A stretch of 64,000 nt of DNA from Nymphalis io (lineage: Eukaryota > Arthropoda > Insecta > Lepidoptera > Nymphalidae): contig NC_065889.1 in assembly GCF_905147045.1 (NCBI RefSeq), positions 4,593,001-4,657,000 on the forward strand. Reading direction: 5' to 3'. Each line of letters opens with the position of its first letter. Position 1 is the stretch's first letter. The notes under the pieces were generated by a model. The model ran no database searches. It worked only from the letters and a program-made list of their open reading frames with translations, and was not told the origin of the DNA. This document shows positions 23,764 through 37,300 of this stretch, one piece after another. Made by a program: the position numbers and the translations under genes.

Positions 23764-25257
23764 AAACACTTAAACAATTGAGCTATTTAATTGTATTGCT
23801 TATATTCAGTTTTTAATTTTATGCTGTATATAGATATTAATATTATAAATATAAGAATAAGACCTATTTAAACAATAAAAAGATGGATAAGCAAGAAGTA
23901 GATTGCAACAAAATAATTGTTTTATTATTAAGAATCATCATATTTTAAGACTTGTATACAGAAATTTTTATTATAAATGTAGTAAGTTTCGGGTAAATTA
24001 AATAAATGAAGCTGAGCTTGTGTTAACAGAATGTATCTCTGTTTACATATGTATTAAATTATATTTCGACGAGTTAAGTAAGGAGAGTAGCTGATATATA
24101 ATCAATTATGTCAAATTAGTCAAAAATATAATTTTATTTTAAAACAATCTGGAATTAAAGAAGATTTTAGTATATGTTAATTTGAGTAATTGCTCTATGG
24201 CTTACAATGATATCTCGAAGTAAAATATTTCTAGTTTGTGATTTTGTTTGATAGAAACATTGCACAATTTTAAGATATATCTAATATTATATTCAATAGT
24301 TATTGTAAGTTAATCTAGACAAACTGATTGTACGCAAATGTGTTATAAAATAATTAAAAAACTAGTAAAAATTGTATTAGCATTTCCTCACTTGTTGCAT
24401 AAACTACGAAATCAACATTGTCATGTCCTACACATTGTGTAATGTTCTCAATGTCTGCTTAGATTATCTTAAGTAAATGTTTTAGATTTAATATAAGCAG
24501 ATAGAATGGACTGAGCAATTGACGATTGTCTAATGATCTTGCGTTGAGCGACCTCTGAATATAAATATATGCCAATTGTAAAAACTCCTATGATAAAATT
24601 AATTTCAAGTATATTGTTTTTAAATGTGAATTTGTACAGGGGGTGTGAGGTCTGTGGCCACGTGTATCCACCTCTTAAGCGATGCGAGTGCTTTCCGAGG
24701 CACGGGAGTGTACACACTTCCAACTTCCAGACTCCGGGCTGCTGCTGAGAATTTTCTGATAGAAAAATCTAATAACTTTTTATTGGCCCAGCCTGGGAAT
24801 TGAACCCAGGACCGCCGGGTCTGCGGCCTTACATCAAGCCACTAGACCAACGAGGCAGTCAAATTTATCCTAATAATAAGAATTTATCCTAACTAAATAT
24901 GTTTTTTTGTTTGTTACGCTTTTACTCAATATTGACCATCACGAAATTTTGCGTACACATCAGTGGTACAGAAAAGGACATTGGTACTAACATCATCCAT
25001 CACACGCGGGTAAAAAGTAGTATATTTATATGATCTCAATTGTATGTTCTGTCGAAGATCCAAACATTCCGCGGGAGTCAAGGTTCACTGGTTGGCATGT
25101 CTTGTTCTTGAATGTCTTTTTGGCTTATGGTCTCTCAAACTTTTTTGTCCATATTTAATTAAAAGGTAGTGATTGCTCAGTCCAGTCCATGTCTATAGAT
25201 TTCAACTACAATTATTGATGTTTAAAAAATAAACAGTAATATTTAGTCGTCACAACA
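23764..25257. other. Spacer between the convergent Daxx and collagen genes
   Basis: The stretch is AT-rich with no exon that I can support. The only structured part is a truncated SINE-3 at about 24640-24865. The two flanking genes point towards each other. Confidence 0.6.
24640..24865 (-). mobile_element. Truncated SINE-3 copy
   Basis: It keeps the tRNA-like head on the minus strand (GTTGGTCTAGTGGCTTGATG, GGTTCAATTCCC) and the block CACGGGAGTGTACACACTTCC. The far half of the element is missing. Confidence 0.8.
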
Positions 25258-25263
25258 TTTATT
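25258..25263 (-). terminator. Poly(A) signal of the collagen gene
   Basis: AATAAA on the minus strand lies about 50 bases after the stop codon at 25313-25315. Confidence 0.65.
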
Positions 25264-25312
25264 TACAATATTTACAATGATCAAAGCTTAAGTACATAAT
25301 GTATACATTCCT

Positions 25313-28300
25313 CTAGTTGAAACATATTGGTCCAGCTGTAAATGAGAACTCATGTTCAGCGTCTACAAACGAGAGTGGCTGAAAATCACTAATTGGCAAT
25401 CTATCGCTGCGAGATGTCTTCACTTCAAGAACTATTTCACCGGTTCCATCCTGTGTAATATATTTAAAATACAATAAATTTTAAAAAAGAAAGACGTTTT
25501 TGAATTCTTTTTATTACCTAATTATTACTAAAATGCCATTGGTGGCAATCGAAAAAATATAATATAAAAGGCTGTTTTTTTGATATATAGATTCTTCGTG
25601 GATTGAACTGGTTATACAAATGTGTCTTCTATTAGTAAAATATACAATAGAACTAGCAAATTAAAAGACTTGAGATAGACAAATAGTAAAAGCTTTTTTT
25701 TTTCAAATTAAAGTTATGCTCTTGACAAAATACAAACCTTGCAGTTGTCCTTTATTATCTTAGGCTCTTTAAACTCTACATTGTTTTGTCCAAATAGTTT
25801 TAGTTCATTCACTCTTATTAAATCAGACGGTATGTCTGACCTGAAACGAAAAGTATTTGTTAGTTGATATATGATATGATAAATGGCCGTCATGCTTATA
25901 ATTTGTGATCGTAATATATTCCCACCTCTGTGGAGCTTGGGTGTTAACGCAGGTGTAGGTGAAGTTCTGTCTCGCACCGTTTGAAAGTAGTCGAAGAAAA
26001 CGAAGTTGTATGGAGCCAGAACCTTCGCTATCATATGTAATCTGAAATTAAAAAGAAAACGTTGTATTATAATTTTATTCATGTCATTACATTTTTTTAT
26101 GCAAATAATATTTTATTGTTTATTTTGCCAGAAACAACAGAAAAAAATTAATTTTAAAGCATAATCGTTTATTTAAATCGACGTTAATATATATTTTCAT
26201 ATTAATTTTAAAAACCATTAGGGTTTAATTAGACGTCAAAATTACCATTAGGTGTGTTGTTTTCGTGTTTTTCTATCTATATATAAAATTTAATTTTTCA
26301 TCATAGAATTTGTATCAACCATTAGTTTAGGTAACATCCACTCAACACGTATTCTACTACCGAAAAGCAATACTCAGTATTGTTCTGGTTTAAAGTGAGT
26401 CAGTGAAATTACAGGCACGAGGGACATAACATCGTAGTTCCTAAGATTGACAATGTAAGGAATAGTTAATATTTCTTACAATGCTAATGTCTATGGGCGG
26501 TGGTGACTAGTAACCATCAGGTGGCCCATTTACCCGTCCGCATACTTATTTTATATACAAAAGACGGAAATTACTAATAATAACTTACCCTAAATCCATT
26601 TTCTATTTGTGAGAATTTATGTGCAGAAGCATCGGAATATAGTGAAGGATTCATATGGTCAGGAAACAGACAGGTATTGTGTTCTTTGCAGTACACACGA
26701 ATTGGACGTCCACTGCCCCCTCGTGCGTCAACCCAGTAGTAACCTGTAGTACAAATAAAAAAGGTATTAAAAGATAAATCTATGGGAACACTTATAAAAA
26801 TCGAGAATAAAGAGGTTTAAAAATTACAAAATATATTTTAGTAAAATCTCTTTTGCTTTTGCGCAAATACATGTGGTATTTATGTACATGTTACATAACA
26901 ATTTAAATTGATGTACGCATTTTGTAGAATAGGTATTCTAATTTTTTGATAGATCTTGGTTATATATACTACTCTGTTTTTCTAGAAACATAAAGAGTTT
27001 TACAATCATTGATTATGTTGTTAATCTCTTGTTTTCTTTATAATTCAGTGTAACAACAATAGAATAAAGTTTACATACCGTCAGTCAAATTAACATGTGA
27101 AGTCCGTAGATCTTTGCAAGAGAGCGCAGGATTGGATCTCGTACCCCAGGGCCTTCTTGCGGTTTCCATAGCTGTTCGTGCGGCGATAACGCCTGACATG
27201 ATTTCATGCGCCCACTCTTCTTCGGCTAAAAATCAATATAATCCATTATAGATATCAGCATTAAAACAACATTAGGAGAAGCATCCTAATATTTTGGGTT
27301 GTCTGGGGCGACGTTTTTATATTAACGGAAAAATATGCCTTATGACCGATAGACGGTTTTAGGTTGGACGTAATATTACGCCAACCGGGTGAAAAGGGTT
27401 CATTCGAACTTAAAATAAATTACCGTCATCGAAAATGTCTTCTGTCGCAGTCTCCAAAGTCTCTTCATCTATGCTCCGTCTTTTTCTACTAGACATGAAT
27501 AACCCTGCGGGTAATTGTGGGGCTAATGCTGGAGGTCCTGGAGGTCCAGGAGCTCCTGGTGGTCCAGGCAGACCCGGTCGACCTTCAGGTCCAGGTGAAC
27601 CTTTAGGACCGAGAGGACCTTCTGCTCCGACTGGCCCAGGAGCACCAACGTCACCTTTACCACCCGCAGGTCCGATAGGACCCTAAAATATATAAGATTT
27701 ATACCGTAACAGCCTGTGAATGTCCCACTACTGGGCTAAAGGCCTCCTCTCCTCTTTTTGAGGAGAGGGTTTGGAGCTTATTCCACCACGCTGCTCCAAT
27801 GCGGGTTGGTGGAATACACATGTGGCAGAATTTCAGTGAAATTAGACACATGCAGGTTTCCTCACGATGTTTTCCTTCACCGTAAAGCACGAGATGAATT
27901 ATAATCGCAAATTAAGCACATGAAAATTCAGTGGTGCTTGCCCGGGTTTGAACCCACGATCATCGGTTAGGATTCCCGCGTTCTTACCACTGGGCCATCT
28001 CGGCTCACCAAGAATAAGATTTATAGCAGAGAAAAAATGACCCAGTGGTTAGAACACTTGCATCTAAGCCAAAGTTGTAGGTTCAAACCTACTTTTTTTT
28101 AAACGTTTATACTCGGCAGTGAAGGAAAACATCGTGAGGAAACCTGCATTGTGTTGGATAAAATCTGTCACATATATATCCACCAATCCGCATTAAAGCA
28201 GCGTGGGGGAATAAGCTCCGAAACTTCTCCTTAAATGGAGGAGATGGAGGCCTTAGCCCAGCAGCGGGACTTTTACAGGTTGTTACTTTATAGAATACGC

Positions 28301-31300
28301 TAGTTTCTACATTTTGCAATTGTTAATAATGTGATAATAATAATAATAATGTCCTCCGAATCGATTTCGAGCACGGCAGCCAATCTCAAGAGAAATTAGC
28401 AAACTGCGCAGGGCATATTATAATGCATAAGTGTGTGCGTAAACACAGATGCACTTTCTATTGTCTGAATCTCATAATTCGATGGAGCACGATCGGAATT
28501 CGACACGATGGGAAAGAGTGCAGGCGCAGAACCAAAGGCTTTACGTGCTTTCCGAGGCACGGGAGTGTACACACTTCCAAATCACAATCTCGGGGTGCTA
28601 CTGAGAATTTTTGACAATAAAATTCAATAGCTTTTTATTGTCCCGGCCTTGAACTCAGGGCCTCCAGGTCTACGGCCTTACACCTAGCCACTAGACTAAC
28701 AAGGAAGTAATGTGAGACAATAATGTCCTAATTAGTGTACCTAATTAATATAGATTAAATGTATTTTTTCGATGATTACCATGTCGCCTTTTGGTCCAGC
28801 AAGGCCAATAGGACCCTGTGGGCCTTGTTTTCCTACTTCTCCCTGATCTCCTTTAATACCCATTGGCCCAGTTTCTCCAATATGCCCTTTTGGTCCTCTA
28901 TTTCCCTTGTCACCCTTCATTCCTTGTGGGCCTGGTGGTCCAGAGATACCTGGTGGGCCGGATGGTCCCATAAATCCAGGTGGTCCTACATCACCCTAAA
29001 ATAATTTATCGGTATAAATATATATATTAAACGATATTAAATATGCGATTTACAATACTTTTACTAAAAAATTTGCAATAAATAGTGAAATTTCTTCAAC
29101 TACTTTAATTTTTAAAAATCAACCGTATACAATTTCACTGTAACTATATATGTTATATGTCTATAATTTAATTTAACATTAGGAAAAACTTTACTGGTGG
29201 ACCAGGAAGTCCTCTTAATCCTCGTTGACCTTCTGGTCCAGGCACTCCAATCGCACCAGCGGGGCCCACATCACCCGGAGAACCTTTAGGACCAGTATCT
29301 CCCTTTTCACCTGGTAATCCAGGGCTTCCTTGAGCTCCTGCTGGACCTTCTGTGCCCTGCAAAAACATCGAGTTTATTAAAAGAAACTTATTAAGAATCA
29401 ACTTTCTCTTTTTTCTCGCTTATGCTTTTTATTTTCAAAATTTGTGGATGGGCAATAATACCAAACTTTGCTCTTGCTAAAACGATGGGCGAAAGAAACA
29501 ACTCATCGCGCTGAAGTAAACCTATCTCTGCCGGTCAATCTCGCGAGTTTTTACAAATCGATGATACGCGACGCAAGAAAACTTTACAATTAAAGGAACA
29601 CTACAGGTATGATTAAATATAATTATTTGTTTAAATTATTTTTAACAGGTTATTGCTTACGGGGCTGCCGGGCATTCCAGTTTCGCCTGGTTTTCCTATT
29701 GGTCCAGTAGGTCCAGGTGGGCCGGGTGGTCCTGTACTACCCTCTGGGCCATCTGAACCTGGTTCACCCTTTATTCCTTGTGGCCCTGGTTCGCCTCGAT
29801 CTCCGGGAAAACCAGGTGGTCCAGGGTCTCCTTTAGGTCCCTCCGGTCCAGGAAGTCCTTTAGAACCTGTTTCACCTTGGAGTCCCGGTGCTCCATCATC
29901 CCCTTTTGGTCCTGCAGGTCCTCTCGGTCCCTTTTGTTAGTAACAATAAATTATACCTTAAGCACCAATATTTATTAATACGAAAATAATAAAAAATATT
30001 TATATATTTATACATAAGGTATTTACCCTGGTAATTAGGAATTTTGATATTTGGAATTAATTATGATACCTTAATTTACATCTATAAAATCATTTTTAAT
30101 TTACAGTTTTCCTTAATTAATGTGCTTACATTTTTTCCTTCTGGTCCTTGAGGCCCTTGTGGTCCAGTAGCACCTGGATTCCCTACTTCTCCCTGCTCTC
30201 CTACGGGTCCTCTAAGGCCTTGTTCCCCCTGATTTCCCTTTGGACCTCGTCGCCCAGGAGGCCCAGTAAGACCAGCAGGTCCAGGTGGCCCTATTAAAAT
30301 GTAATTTTTCGTTTTAGACAGAACAATAGTACTAATAAAATCTTATATTTTTAATTATTAATAAAATATTTTAGCGATCAGGATCAGGATAGTCCTCTAT
30401 AAATAAATAAGGTAATTTCTATATTCACTTAAAATATCATCCACTTCAATACTTATTTCTTGTTTTTGAAATTCGTTCTACACTTTATTTTAGAAAAAGG
30501 CCATGATTAACTGGTTATACCTATAGGTCCATTATCTCCTCTATCTCCTTTTAATCCTTGATCGCCTTTAGAGCCTTCTGGTCCATTTTTTCCCGGAGGT
30601 CCAGCGGGTCCTCGAGTGCCGTCAGTTCCAGGGATTCCAGGTGGTCCGGGATCACCTTGTGGACCCTTATCTCCTGGTAGTCCAACAGGACCCGGCTCCC
30701 CTCTTAAACCTTGTATTCCTGGTGAGCCAATGGGACCCTGGAGGTGTAATTTTCAGACACTTATAAAATTACTAAATTAATTGTACTTATTATTTTATTA
30801 AATGTTTCCGTACGTTAGTAGTACGTAGTCTTCCTGAAATTTGCCAAGTCAAGAAGCATTCCCCGATAAATAACGTAAGTATTACCGGAATATTTAATAA
30901 GAATAAAGTTAAAAAAGATACATAGTCAAGATCGTTTAAAATTTTTTATTAACATTAAAATCAAAGTCATTGTGTAAACGTTACTTATCTAAATCGATAT
31001 ATCTTTTGTACAATTTCATAATGGAATTTGCTCAAATCTTGTACATATCGAAGTGGTTGCAGTGACAGAAACACAATAAGTTTTACAGAAACGAGCCTAT
31101 GTGAATAAAGTTTATATCGCTTTAAACTCGTCACTTTTTTCAATAAAATACTGTGCTGCTATGTATTGGAATATCGGGTCTTTTTTCACACAAATTATAT
31201 GCGACCTTAACGAACTAATTCTAATTCTAATTCGAATCGAAACTAATTCTAATTCGAATCGAATATAATTAATAAAAGATGAAGAATAATTGATGATTTT

Positions 31301-34300
31301 TTGGACATCAAATAAAAGTTTAATAAGGGTTATGATAATTTGATATAAACATACGGGTTCTCCCATTGCACCCTTGAAGCCCTTTTCTCCTGGAGGTCCT
31401 GCGTCTCCTTTGTCACCATCTTCTCCTGGGGGACCCACAGGACCTGGAGTGCCAGTCAATCCTCTTGGTCCAGGTAAACCGTCTCGACCGGCAGGACCTT
31501 ATATGATGAGATAAAATATTTTTAGCAGAAATAATACTCAACATATTTATCTGTAATCTATACCATCTAAGGCAACTGAGGTAGAGAATTCATTTTAATT
31601 ATAAATTTAAAATAGATTCATTTAACGACGTTTACTTCATCATTTAACAAATTTGAAAAAAATGTTTTATATACAACTTGAATTTAAAAATCTCTACAAT
31701 ATTTTAAATAAATAAAGAAGAATTTAATGAGGTATTTACGAGGCCTGAAGAGACATCTTTCGGGCCAGCAAGACGGGGGCGGCTAGTGCAGATCATTATT
31801 TTTGACTGTACTGACCGTCATCGCGTTTGGACGCTACTACCACTAACCATCAGATGGAGTGGAGGCATTTGCCACCTCGGAAATTATTAAAAATAAACAA
31901 AATTTTTAACTGTATCAATTACCCATAGGTCCAGGTTCACCAATTTCTCCCTTTTGTCCACCTGGCCCTGGAGATCCTCGTGGTCCTTCGCGGCCCGTAG
32001 GACCTTGTAATCCTTCCTGTCCAGCCTCTCCTTGCTCACCTTTTTCACCTCTTACACCTTGTGGACCTGGTGGACCAAGGTCACCTTTAGATCCAGGTGT
32101 TCCCTGCAAGTAAATAAAACGTGTTTTTTTCAATCTGCTTGTTTGCTTGCTAGCAGAAATCATTTCAATTATTCCTTTATTATAAATTAAAGCCTTTTAG
32201 CAGGTAAGTGCAAATTATTCTCAAATAAAATAACTTACAGGCACTCCTGGTAATCCTGGTTCACCGTTAGGTCCGGGTGAGCCCGGAGGACCGACAGGTC
32301 CAGGTTTACCCTCGGGACCAGATGGTCCTGGGGGACCGTCTTTACCCATTTCACCGGGCGCTCCTATTTCTCCTGGTGTTCCTGGTATACCAGAAGGACC
32401 TTGAAGTCCAGGTGGTCCAGGATCACCGGATTGTCCTTGTGGCCCAGTTAGTCCAGGAGGTCCAGGTAACCCCGATGATCCGATCTCTCCCTTTAAAAGT
32501 ATTATTAGGGTAATATTACTACTTTATAAATAATACGTATATTATTATTTCAGCTCAAGAAAATTACTTCTTAGAGAAATATTTACAGGAAAAAAAAACA
32601 GTTAAATTTAAATACTTAACAAAAAGTAGGTACCGTAGGTCCCCTTTCTCCTGGTGTTCCAGGCAACCCGGGTTTGCCATCTGCGCCAGGTGGTCCCATA
32701 TTGCCAGGAAAACCGCGTGGACCTTCTAATCCTTGGGGGCCACGTTCACCAATAGAACCAGGGGGACCAGGTTGCCCCGTATCACCTTTAGGACCTGGCG
32801 GTCCATCGGATCCTCTACGTCCACGTGGACCTCGATAACCCTTAATAATAAAAAAAAAAATAATAAAGAGAAAATAGTAATTATTACTGGAAGTAGCTTG
32901 AGTTGTTTCTGTTACTTCGTTAAATATGTTTTTTTTAAATAGGCAATATGACATGAAAGTCTTGAATCATAACCCAAGATAAAAATATATCACATGATTT
33001 AAAATTTGAGTTATAGTCAAAAGGGATAGAATTAAAAAAAAGGAAACAAACTGTTTGCTAATATTGTAAATGCAAAACAATGTGGCGTTTGCACATCTTT
33101 TATTTATTACGCTAGATCGCTCTTTATATATGTTTCAATAAAATTCAGAATTCATAGTCATTGTTAGTGATAAATTTTTACATTTAGTTACAATGTGGTC
33201 GATATGTAAGAGTATGTGATCGCCATCCCCATCGCTTGGATAAATTAGTCTTTTGAGTATATTCAGCATCGTATTTTCCTAAGAGAATGGGGGCGTACGC
33301 ACAGAAGCGGTATGTCTAGATCCGACACCAACATAACTCGCTGTTACCTAATTTTTGCTAAAAATATTTAGTGTAAATACTTAACCATTATCAGGACGAA
33401 TTAAAAGTGCTATTAAGCATCCGCTTGAATCATTTTATTCCGTTTTTTTTTCATTGCAATATTGACTCCGGGTTATACAAAGGAATCCTTGTTGATATCC
33501 GTTTATGTTATATGTAGGATAAATGTGTTCATATAAAATTCTAAACATAAATAAATTTACATAGCATGGTGTCTTTTCCATATTATTTAAAGTCTCGTAT
33601 TGCTTACCCTCGGTCCGCCTTCACCACGATCTCCAGGTACTCCAATCAATCCCTGCCAATTAACGAATATAATAGTTTATTATAGATAAGTGACAAAGTA
33701 TAGTTTTTATTTTTATAAAGTAAAGCTATAATTATTGTAAATGGTTATTAGATGAATTCGTAGTTCAATTAAGACATATACATTTATTAAGTAAAATGTT
33801 TTTTACCATTATTCCTTTTGTTCCTCGTCGTCCACGTCTCCCAGCCGCTCCTTTGTCTCCCTTTTCTCCTTGAGTTCCAGGATATCCAGAAGGGCCCTGA
33901 GGTCCAGTTGCGCCCTTTTCGCCGGAAGGACCAATAGATCCCGTTTCTCCTCTAGGTCCTTCTGTACCCTATAAGTGATGTATCAGTATTTTATTTATTT
34001 ATGTTTATTAAAAAAAAATATATTAATTATAAAAAAGTCAAATTTGTTTACTTTTTGTCCTTCAGGTCCTTCAATGCCTGGTGGCCCAGACTCACCAAGT
34101 AATCCACGTTCTCCTTTAGGTCCTATTTCACCCTTTTCTCCTTCAAGTCCTATATTTACAAAAGTAAAATAATATGTGCATCTTGCAAGATTTTGTTTTG
34201 TTTTTGTAAAAAAATATTTTTGATTTCTTTTTTTATACCTCTGATTCCTTTGTCTCCTTTTTCACCAGATAAGCCTCTTGGTCCTTCGTCGCCTTTTAAT

Positions 34301-37300
34301 CCTCGAGACCCCGGAAAGCCTAACATTCCCTGTCAATAAATGATTATTAATGTTATACACGAGTAGTGGAAGCAATGTAACATTGTGAAATGTCTTGTCT
34401 GCAATTACCTGTGGGCCTGGTGATCCTACTTCACCAGGTGAACCTTGTTGTCCAGGTGTTCCAGGAGTTCCTGGTGAGCCTTCGGGGCCTGGAAGTCCCG
34501 ACATGCCAGGTTTACCTTGTGGACCCTAGACAATTATTATGAGTTATAAAAATAAATTATGCAATGCAATTAAATCAGCATTGTTTTTATATTTCTATAC
34601 TTGAATGCCTGGAGCACCGATAGAACCCTGTGGTCCAGGTGAGCCAGCAGGACCTATAGGGCCTGGTTGGCCTGGTGATCCAGGTGAGCCAGGCTGTCCT
34701 GCTGCTCCTTTAGTTCCTTGTGGTCCCTCGTTACCCGGTATACCGGGATATCCGATTAATCCCGGAAATCCTCGAGGGCCTGTGAAACCTCTTGGGCCCT
34801 GTTAAAATATTTTTCACATTATTTATTTTAGTTTTGTTCTTGAAAAATAAGAAAATATAAGCAAATAACTATTTACAGGTTTATGTTATTACCAGTTCAC
34901 CGGATAATCCTGGTGGTCCAGGTGGTCCATCATCACCCGGTGCTCCATCAAGTCCAGGAGCACCAGCTTCTCCTTGTTGCCCTGGTGTGCCTCTCTCTCC
35001 TTTATCGCCAGGCATCCCTGTTTGTCCAGGATATCCTTGATCCCCTTTCTGGCCAGAAGGTCCGGAAGATCCCCGTTCTCCATCTCTACCTGCGTGGCCT
35101 CTTCGACCCAATCGCCCCGGTGGTCCTTGTGAGCCTCTTGGGCCTGGTGGTCCCTAGTGATTTTTTAAATTATAAATAAAAAATTCTAAGTAATACTATA
35201 TACTATAATACCCAATTTTATAGTTATTTGTAGTGGCTTAAAACTATTTTTTTACTGGTTCTCCTTGATCTCCCGGCTCGCCCTTTGAACCTTCTGGCCC
35301 GATATCTCCTTCTGGACCAGGTGGTCCGGTAAGGCCCATAGGGCCCTCAGCTCCTCTCATTGCTGCCTGTTAAAATTTTCCCACGTAAGAATGTGTATTC
35401 AAGCTATTATTTTGGTTTAGCTATAGGAGATTAAGAAGATTTTTTGTTAAATACCATGTGTTGAGTAAGTATTTGACGAAGTGCTTCAGATTGTGCATCA
35501 GGTCCTTTTTCATTGCCCGGTTGTTGTATCTGTAAAAGTTAATAATGTATTTCGATTTAAAATAATTATTTTTTGTAAATTAATAACGTATACAACATAA
35601 GTACTAACTGGAACTACAAAAACATGTCCTGGAGCTCCAGGAAATCCTTGTTGGCCCTCTCCACCGGGCTTACCCGGTTCACCTTTAGGCCCTCTTGGAC
35701 CTTGTGGACCTGGGGGCCCAGGATATCCACGTGGACCCATATATGTCCCTGTACTTCCATAGTCGTAGTAAGTATCCGATGAATCGTACCTTGATGATCC
35801 GTTGCCCTGTACGAAATACAAAAATGTAATAGTTGTAATATTTATTTATTAGATATTAATCACCAGATTTTTTCTGATTAGTAAATTTATTTATTTTAAT
35901 ATGTACCCTTTTAAACATAATCATATTAAAATATGTTAAATTAATATCAAATACTTTATGATATATAATATATTCAAATAACATGTGACAGGACGATTAG
36001 TTGGTTTTTCTTCTAAATAATCGGAATTGCGATTCAAGGGGGGGTGCATCTAGCAATATTGCCCCTATCTCGGGCAGCCATCATTAGTAGATATTTTTAA
36101 TTCAGATTTGCGTAATTATAAAAGTGCTCTTTGTAAATAATTCCTGTACTATAATTATTTAATAATATATTATTACTATTAATAAAATTTAATTCTGTGT
36201 TATTTTATGGTATAAATTATTGTCCCTTTTTTCTTTTGATTTAGTGTCCTGTTGAATTTTTTTTTATTATTGTTTTTGCACAAGAAATGAATAACTATAA
36301 TAACTGGTGGTAGAGCTTTGTGCAAGCTCGTCTGGGTAGGTACCATCCACTCATCAGATATTCTACCGCAAAACAGTAGTATTGGTATTGTTGTGTACCG
36401 GTTTGAAGGGTGAGTGAGCCAGTGTAATTACAGGCACAAGGGACATAACATCTTAGTTCCCAAGGTTGGTGGCGCATTGGTGATGTAATCGATGGTTAAC
36501 ATTTCTTACAATGCCAATGTCTAAGGGCGTTTGGTGACCACTTACCATCAGGTGGCCCATATGCTCGTCCGCCTTCCTATTCTATAATAAGCTCAAGTAT
36601 ACCGAATAATCAGGAAGTTAGGATTTAAGGTTTATCAACACAGTTTGAACCTTTTGTATTATAAGATTTCATACAAACATTTTCTATTCTAAAATAATCT
36701 TAAATAACGATACGAGTACATTTTTAAAAACAACTCGTTTTGTCAGTGTTTAAAAATCATTAATATTTGCAAAAAAAATATTTTGCTTACTTTAGAATGA
36801 CTAAATTTTCACTCCAATTATTTTATGCTAAATCCTAAAAAAATTAACACAATTTTCGAAGTTTACGTATCAATAAATGTATGTATGTGTCTCATTATCT
36901 ATAACCACACTCTTTTGATGCCTAAGGCGTTGAAATCGATACGCGTCTCATTATTTTTGTTGCGATTTTACCATCCTACGTTTCAAATAAATTCGTTAAA
37001 AAACACAACTGTATTGTCACGTAGTTTGAATTCTAAATAATTTTGCTAGCATTTACAGCCGATTGTCTTTGAAGAACAGTTGTACAAAAATGTATATTAG
37101 TGTAAAGCTTTGGCAGAAAATAATAAATTACAGTAATTCCATGCTATGCGCTTGTCACGCCTGTTGCAGACTATATGCCTACTAAATATTGCTATTTAAT
37201 CAAATAAAAGCCGATTTTTTTTACTTTAAAACAGTTATTGTGACTTATCTATATATGTATACATATAAGTTATGTGTATGTCCGGTTGTTTCAGTCCAGT

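Noticed and set aside
28107..28319. Open frames inside SINE-2 copies (also 11902-12129, 27699-27890, 45300-45550)
   Set aside because: They lie within tRNA-derived repeats and differ from copy to copy.
32277..32513. Plus-strand frames over the collagen exons (also 27435-27686, 29653-29940, 34605-34805)
   Set aside because: They are the complement of Gly-X-Y coding exons; the Gly/Pro pattern is symmetrical enough to stay open on both strands. Splice sites and phase fit only the minus strand.
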